Source: Advenella incenata (GTDB taxonomy: Bacteria; Pseudomonadota; Gammaproteobacteria; Burkholderiales; Burkholderiaceae_B). From it: DNA of 64,000 nt. The notes below the pieces were generated by a model that was not told where the DNA came from, ran no database searches, and saw nothing but the letters and a program-made list of their open reading frames with translations. Where the stretch lies: positions 62,001 through 126,000 of the forward strand of contig NZ_SHKO01000002.1 in NCBI RefSeq assembly GCF_004217095.1, read 5' to 3'. Shown piece after piece: positions 59,176-64,000 of the stretch. How positions within the stretch are numbered: position 1 is the first letter of the stretch; the number at the start of each line of letters is the position of its first letter. The translations under genes were made by a program, and so were the position numbers.

Positions 59176-60015
59176 ATGACTCAGGATGCTCAGCAGTCCA
59201 ACCTTTCCGACTGGATCGGTCGCCAGGAAGTGGCGCAGGATTTTATCAATCCTTCTCATGTAAGAAAAATAGCGGCCTCGCTGGAGACGAGCGCACCTGC
59301 TGCCGGGCTGGCGCTGCCACCCTTGTGGCAATGGGCGCTGTTCATTGAGCCGGCACCGCAGGACCAGCTTGGCCAGGATGGTCATCCTAAGCGGGGCGGC
59401 TTTCTGCCGCCCGCCGATGATCGCAACCGCATGTGGGCCGGCGGTCGCTTGCAGTTTCACCAACCTTTGCTGGTCGGGCGAGACGGCGAACGCATTTCGA
59501 CCATTTCTGCTATTCGCGAAAAACAGGGCACTACCGGTAAACTGCTTTTTGTGACTGTGACGCATGAATATAAACAGGATGGCCAGCGGTGTATCCATGA
59601 GGAACAGGATATCGTTTATCGCGAGCCTGCTGCGCCCAAGCTGGGCGGCACCGAAGCGGCCGGCGCCGGTGCCTGGTCCGAGCCCATCACACCGACCAGC
59701 ACGCTGCTGTTTCGCTATTCTGCGGTAACCTTCAATGGCCATCGCATTCACTATGATCACCCCTATGTAACGCAGACCGAAGGCTATCCCGGTCTGGTGG
59801 TGCACGGCCCGATGATTGCCACCCGTCTGTTGCAGGCGTTTTGTCAGGCCAATCCCGATAAAACCGTAACCGGCTTTTCCTTTCGTGGCCACCGTCCACT
59901 GATCGCCCCGGCCGAGTTTCGTGCGCAGGGCGTGATCACCGAAGCCGGCCGCGCCCGCCTATGGGCCGAACAAGAGGGCACTGTGGCCCAGACAGCAGAG
60001 GTAACCTTCAAATGA
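59176..60015 (+). CDS. ich: Itaconyl-CoA/mesaconyl-C4-CoA hydratase (MaoC-like)
   Basis: A 279-aa double hot-dog hydratase of the mesaconyl-C4-CoA hydratase family. The second domain carries the hydratase motif region HRIHYDHPYV and GYPGLVVHGPM. It is expected to turn itaconyl-CoA into citramalyl-CoA. CAGGAAACAG precedes the ATG at 59176. Its stop overlaps the start of the CoA-transferase gene (ATGA). Confidence 0.85.
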   Translation: MTQDAQQSNLSDWIGRQEVAQDFINPSHVRKIAASLETSAPAAGLALPPLWQWALFIEPAPQDQLGQDGHPKRGGFLPPADDRNRMWAGGRLQFHQPLLVGRDGERISTISAIREKQGTTGKLLFVTVTHEYKQDGQRCIHEEQDIVYREPAAPKLGGTEAAGAGAWSEPITPTSTLLFRYSAVTFNGHRIHYDHPYVTQTEGYPGLVVHGPMIATRLLQAFCQANPDKTVTGFSFRGHRPLIAPAEFRAQGVITEAGRARLWAEQEGTVAQTAEVTFK

Positions 60016-61214
60016 AAACAGAACAATCGACCGGCATTCGCCCGCTTGACGGCATTACTGTCCTGAGCCTGGAACATGCGATTGCCGCGCCATTTTGCAC
60101 CCGGCAACTGGCCGATCTGGGCGCGCGCGTTATCAAGGTGGAGCGGCCTGGCGTGGGCGATTTTGCCCGCAATTATGATGAACGCGTCAACGGCATGGCG
60201 TCTCATTTTGTATGGACTAATCGCTCCAAGGAAAGTCTTACCCTGGATCTGAAAAGCCCGCAGGCCAAAGAAGTACTAGCCCGCCTGTTGCCCCAGGTGG
60301 ATGTGCTGGTGCAAAACCTGGCGCCCGGCGCGGCAGCCCGTCTTGGACTCTCGTTTGATGCCTTGCACGAACAGTATCCGGGCCTGGTGGTGTGTGATAT
60401 TTCGGGCTATGGCGCCGGTGGCCCTTATGAGCATAAAAAAGCCTATGACCTGTTGATCCAGAGCGAGAGCGGCTTTGTTTCCGTGACTGGCAGCGCCAAT
60501 GAGCCGGCCAAGGCCGGCTGCTCCATTGCCGATATTGCAGCCGGCATGTATGCGTATACCCATATTCTGTCGGCGCTGCTGCAGCGCGGCAAGACCGGCA
60601 AGGGTAGCCATATTGACCTGACCATGCTGGAGAGCATGGTCGAGTGGATGGGCTTTCCGTTGTATTACACCTATGATGGCGCCCCGCCACCGGTCAGGGC
60701 AGGCGCTGCGCACGCCGCTATTTATCCCTACGGCCCGTTTCTGGCCGGCAACGGCAAGACTATCATGCTGGGGCTGCAGAACGAACGCGAATGGAAAATG
60801 TTCTGCGAACAGGTGCTGGAAAAACCCGAGCTGGCCACCGACCCTCGCTTCGCTTCCAACACGATGCGCACGACCAATCGCGATGCCTTGCGTGATCTGA
60901 TTATCCAGTCCTTCGCTGCCTATGATGACGAGCAGATTATCGAGCGTCTGGAAAAAGCTGGCATCGCCAACGCCCGCGTCAACGACATGAAGGCAGTATG
61001 GGAGCATCCGCAATTGAAGGCGCGCAATCGCTGGACGCAAATGGGCAGCCCGGTGGGGACACTGCCTACCTTTTTGCCGCCAGGCGTGAACAACAGCTAT
61101 GACTTTCGCATTGATGCGGTCCCCGCGCTTGGTGAGCATTCGGCCGCGATCCTGGATGAACTGGGCTATGATGAGGACACGGTCAGTCAGTGGCAGTCTG
61201 CCGGTATCGTCTGA
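60012..61214 (+). CDS. ict: Family III CoA-transferase, likely itaconate CoA-transferase
   Basis: A 400-aa CaiB/BaiF-type transferase; Asp174 in CSIADIAAGMY is at the place of the catalytic aspartate of formyl-CoA transferase. It probably moves CoA from succinyl-CoA to itaconate. The ATG at 60012 overlaps the hydratase stop by four bases, so the two are coupled. Other substrates such as mesaconate or citramalate cannot be excluded by sequence alone. Confidence 0.86.
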   Translation: MKTEQSTGIRPLDGITVLSLEHAIAAPFCTRQLADLGARVIKVERPGVGDFARNYDERVNGMASHFVWTNRSKESLTLDLKSPQAKEVLARLLPQVDVLVQNLAPGAAARLGLSFDALHEQYPGLVVCDISGYGAGGPYEHKKAYDLLIQSESGFVSVTGSANEPAKAGCSIADIAAGMYAYTHILSALLQRGKTGKGSHIDLTMLESMVEWMGFPLYYTYDGAPPPVRAGAAHAAIYPYGPFLAGNGKTIMLGLQNEREWKMFCEQVLEKPELATDPRFASNTMRTTNRDALRDLIIQSFAAYDDEQIIERLEKAGIANARVNDMKAVWEHPQLKARNRWTQMGSPVGTLPTFLPPGVNNSYDFRIDAVPALGEHSAAILDELGYDEDTVSQWQSAGIV

Positions 61215-61285
61215 CTGCCAGTAAATACACACAGGCGGGGCCGCATGAGCGCCGCCACCCGTCATAATCAAGGAGTTTGCCAGTC

Positions 61286-62095
61286 ATGAAAATGCGATCC
61301 GCGCTGTTTGTCCCTGCCACCCGGGTTGACAGAATTCCCAAGGCGCTGGCCAGTGGCGCCGACATTGTCATCGTTGATCTGGAAGATGCGGTGGAGCAGG
61401 ATGCCAAGCAAAGCGCACGCGATGCGCTGCGCGAATTTGCCACCGCCAATCCCGAGCAGCAATTTCTGTTGCGCGTCAATGATGCGCGCAGCCGCTGGTT
61501 CAACGATGATATTGCCGTTTGCGCAAAGCTTGCAAATATCACAGGTGTGATGCTGCCGAAGGCTGAAAGCGAGTCGCAGATCAAGGCCGCGGGGATGGCC
61601 AAAAAACCGGTCTACCCGATTATTGAAAGCGCCATGGGCATCATGCGCATGCCTGAACTGTGCCAGGCGCCGGGTGTGGCGCGACTGTCTTTTGGCGCGC
61701 TGGATCTGGCGCTGGACCTGAACATGGATCGCGATTCGCAAGGGGCGCAGCAATTGCTGGCAGCGGTGCGTCCTCAACTGGTGATCCAAAGCCGGGCTGC
61801 GGGCATTGATGCGCCACTGGATGGCGTATTTCCGGATATTTCAGATACTGACGGGCTCAGGCAATCGGTCGCGCTGGCCAAAGGCATGGGGTTTGCGGGC
61901 GCGCTATGCATCCATCCGGCCCAGTTGGCGGTGATCCACGAAGTATTCGAACCAACGGCGCAGGAAAAGGACTGGGCCCAGCGGGTGCTGGATGAGCACC
62001 AGAAAAGCGGGCGGGCTGCGTTCAAGCTGGACGGCCAGATGGTGGATATGCCGGTTATAGAGAAGGCCCGGCGGATTCTTCAGCCTCATCTTTAG
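61286..62095 (+). CDS. ccl: CitE-like lyase, likely citramalyl-CoA lyase
   Basis: A 269-aa HpcH/HpaI-CitE family lyase, with the Mg2+/substrate region VDLEDAV near residue 34, ESAMGIM near 115 and FGALDLALDL near 135. It would cleave citramalyl-CoA to acetyl-CoA and pyruvate. AAGGAG at 61270-61275 supports the ATG at 61286. The last 41 bases overlap the 3' end of the convergent sensor kinase gene. Confidence 0.86.
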   Translation: MKMRSALFVPATRVDRIPKALASGADIVIVDLEDAVEQDAKQSARDALREFATANPEQQFLLRVNDARSRWFNDDIAVCAKLANITGVMLPKAESESQIKAAGMAKKPVYPIIESAMGIMRMPELCQAPGVARLSFGALDLALDLNMDRDSQGAQQLLAAVRPQLVIQSRAAGIDAPLDGVFPDISDTDGLRQSVALAKGMGFAGALCIHPAQLAVIHEVFEPTAQEKDWAQRVLDEHQKSGRAAFKLDGQMVDMPVIEKARRILQPHL

Positions 62096-64000
62096 GCAGG
62101 CGGATAATAAAAGTAGACCCATGGCCTGGCGCCGACTGTACGCGGACATCCCCATGATGGCGTGTGACCACGGTTTTGACAAAAACCAGGCCCAGGCCCA
62201 GGCCCCCCGGGTCTTGTTCACGGCCCGCACCTACGCGGGTAAATAGCGTGAACAGGTGTTGCTGATCTTGCTCGCTGATGCCACAGCCTTGGTCGTGGAT
62301 GCTGACTTCCCAGAAGTTGCCTGCCGAGGCCAGGCTGCATGTGACCGTTGTGTTGTCTGTACTGTATTTGAAGGCGTTGTCCAGCAAATTGCCCAGGCAG
62401 CGCATCAGCAATGACTGGTCCCCCTTGATAAAAGCGCATAGCGGTGTGATGTTACTCACAATGGTGATATTGCGTGTCCGGCTATCGACCCAAAGTTCAT
62501 TGATTGCGTCTTGCAGCAGATCACTCAGATTAAGCGGCACAAATTCGATGTCGGCTTTTTCAGCCCGCGTAAACTGTACAAAGTCTTCCACCAGGCCGAT
62601 GGTTCTTGCCGACAGATGGCTGACGCGCTGCAGCAGCTCGTCGGTGGGCAGGGCGCGGGCCGCATCCGCCTGCAAGTCTATCAGTGCAAGAATGGAGTTC
62701 TGTGGCGCCCGCATATCATGGGATATGAATCGCAAGGTGTCATCACGCTTGCGTTCGGCCTGACGCAACGCACTGATATCGATCAGGTTCAGAATGTATC
62801 CCGAGCGGCGACGACCAGCGGTATAGGTGGGCATGGATTTGAGCAGCAAGTCATTACCGGCGTGATCACGCACTTCAAAGCCGTCTTCGGCATGGATGCT
62901 TGCCGCCGCACTGCCTGTCTCTGGCGTCTGTCCAGATGCGGTGCGCTCAGGGTACTCGATCGCAGCGGCCAGCTCTCGGCATGTCGGTGCATCGGGAATA
63001 ATGGCATTGAGCAAAGTCTGCACCGGCAGCCCTTCGGTCAACGCCAGATCGCCCAGGCTGGCCATGTACCGTTCGGCGCTGCTGGTCCACAGGGTAAGCC
63101 GATGGTTGGCGTCAAAGACCAGGGCCGGGTCCGGAATGGCATTGAAGCTGTCGCTGATGAACTGGCGCAGCGAACGCACCCGGTTCAGCGCAAAGCGTAA
63201 CTCCATGATTCGTTCATTTAACGACAAGTGAAATTTCTGGGGGGCATCGGCCAGCGCCATCTCTGCCCCCAGCAAGGGGTACTCGCGATTGAGTTCGCTC
63301 ATTTCCCAACTCATCTGGTTCAGGGCAATTTCCTGTGTGCGCCAGCTCCATACGGGGTAGGTCAGTGCAATCCCACCCATGGCTGCGACAGGAGTAATCC
63401 AGTAGTTGCCCAGGGCCAGCATCAGCAGGGAACCGGCCAGCACCAGCAACAGCGCGACCAGCGTGGCAAACAGGACTCGGCGGGGCGACAGTTGCCTGAT
63501 CGCAATCAGCAGCAACAGGACCGGTATCAGCGAGATCAGGGTGTGCGCCCATTTTCCGGGCCTGCTGATCCAGTTATCTTCGCGCGCCGACTGTAACACA
63601 TTGGCCAGGATCTCAACGCCCGACATATTGTCAACGGTGCTGGTGGAGGTCGGCGTTGGGAAACGATCGCCCATTCCGGTTCCCCATGCGCCGATCAACA
63701 CATATTTGTTATCGAAATACTTGGCTGGGATGCGGCCGAACAGCACGTCGCTGTACGAAATCATGGGGAAGGTGAGCGGGGCACCCACAAAGGGGATCAG
63801 ATAGGGTTGTTCCTCGCTGCGGGCGCTGAGCGCGGCGACTGTCGCGGTATCGCCCCCAGCGGCCAACATCGAGAGGGCAAAGTGCTGTTGCGTGTTGTCC
63901 TGGGGGGCGGTCAGGCGGATACGGCGCACCATGCCGTCGGTGTCCGGCACAATATTGATAAAGCCCAGCGCGCGGGCGGCGTCGGCGAGTTTGGCAATGG
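62055..64000 (-). CDS. CHASE2 sensor histidine kinase, 5' end outside the window
   Basis: The 647 codons visible here are the C-terminal portion; the frame is open through the right edge. In order: the end of a CHASE2 extracytoplasmic domain (GFINIVPDTDGMVRRIRL and the region to about residue 120), three hydrophobic helices (about 150-215), a PAS-like segment (about 285-400), a HisKA helix with the phospho-acceptor in RFISHDMRAPQNS, and the HATPase domain (LLDNAFKYS, DQGCGIS, GLGLGLVFVKTVV). Its response regulator is not in the window. Confidence 0.9.
   Translation of the reverse strand, partial: IAKLADAARALGFINIVPDTDGMVRRIRLTAPQDNTQQHFALSMLAAGGDTATVAALSARSEEQPYLIPFVGAPLTFPMISYSDVLFGRIPAKYFDNKYVLIGAWGTGMGDRFPTPTSTSTVDNMSGVEILANVLQSAREDNWISRPGKWAHTLISLIPVLLLLIAIRQLSPRRVLFATLVALLLVLAGSLLMLALGNYWITPVAAMGGIALTYPVWSWRTQEIALNQMSWEMSELNREYPLLGAEMALADAPQKFHLSLNERIMELRFALNRVRSLRQFISDSFNAIPDPALVFDANHRLTLWTSSAERYMASLGDLALTEGLPVQTLLNAIIPDAPTCRELAAAIEYPERTASGQTPETGSAAASIHAEDGFEVRDHAGNDLLLKSMPTYTAGRRRSGYILNLIDISALRQAERKRDDTLRFISHDMRAPQNSILALIDLQADAARALPTDELLQRVSHLSARTIGLVEDFVQFTRAEKADIEFVPLNLSDLLQDAINELWVDSRTRNITIVSNITPLCAFIKGDQSLLMRCLGNLLDNAFKYSTDNTTVTCSLASAGNFWEVSIHDQGCGISEQDQQHLFTLFTRVGAGREQDPGGLGLGLVFVKTVVTRHHGDVRVQSAPGHGSTFIIRLPKDEAEESAGPSL

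Overview
The window looks like a near-origin segment of a betaproteobacterial chromosome, most likely Alcaligenaceae (Bordetella/Achromobacter/Advenella-like; the genus is a guess). The reasons are the order parB, tRNA-Tyr-Gly-Thr, tuf, tRNA-Trp, secE, nusG, rplKAJL, rpoBC, the dense GC-rich genes, and the abundance of LysR regulators, CoA-transferases and single extracytoplasmic solute receptors. All coordinates are my own reading. Starts were moved inward where a ribosome-binding site or a stop/start overlap argued for it. I saw no insertion sequence, prophage, CRISPR array or integrase.

Layout. 1-14.7 kb: 3' end of parB, four tRNA genes, and the translation/transcription block tuf-secE-nusG-rplKAJL-rpoBC, with leaders, an attenuator-like hairpin before rpoB and a strong terminator after rpoC. 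14.9-23.6 kb: a mixed metabolic stretch with serA, a periplasmic PQQ sugar dehydrogenase, an amidase, an Lrp-type regulator divergent from ornithine cyclodeaminase, a possible ParE toxin remnant, and a LysR regulator divergent from a fluoroacetate-dehalogenase-like hydrolase. 23.8-39.8 kb: a phosphopantetheinyl transferase followed by a 17-gene minus-strand operon for an aryl-polyene-type polyketide lipid. It encodes two carrier proteins, three ketosynthase-like proteins, reductase, dehydratase, ligase-dehydratase fusion, two acyltransferases, glycosyltransferase, thioesterase, a LolA-like protein, an MMPL exporter, a flavin halogenase-like enzyme and a lipoprotein. Its promoter region carries a 33-bp near-perfect palindrome over the -35 position and an 11-bp tandem repeat.

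40.2-48.1 kb: a periplasmic protein of unknown function; a set that looks like beta-hydroxy-acid catabolism (SDR, BKACE, 3-hydroxyacyl dehydrogenase, orphan ABC-type receptor, GntR regulator, second SDR) with the same TGTGATCACA palindrome at two promoters; then arginase overlapping a PACE-family efflux pump gene. 48.3-54.7 kb: DNA repair glycosylase, EamA transporter, glutathione transferase, fumarase C, a DUF1289 protein, two VOC-fold proteins and a GlxA-type AraC regulator. 55-62.1 kb: a divergent cluster matching the known itaconate degradation genes (PrpD/MmgE protein, acyl-CoA dehydrogenase, LysR, itaconyl-CoA hydratase, CoA-transferase, citramalyl-CoA lyase). 62.1-64 kb: a CHASE2 sensor histidine kinase running off the right edge.

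How the parts work together. The left third is housekeeping. The polyene operon should build, glycosylate or acylate, and export an outer-membrane yellow pigment; it is nearly complete but has no aromatic-starter or methoxylation gene in the window. The two catabolic clusters each feed acetyl-CoA-level metabolism. The most interesting leads are the halogenase motifs in the polyene operon, its palindromic promoter, the arginase-PACE coupling (polyamine export), and the uncharacterised hydroxy-acid/BKACE regulon.
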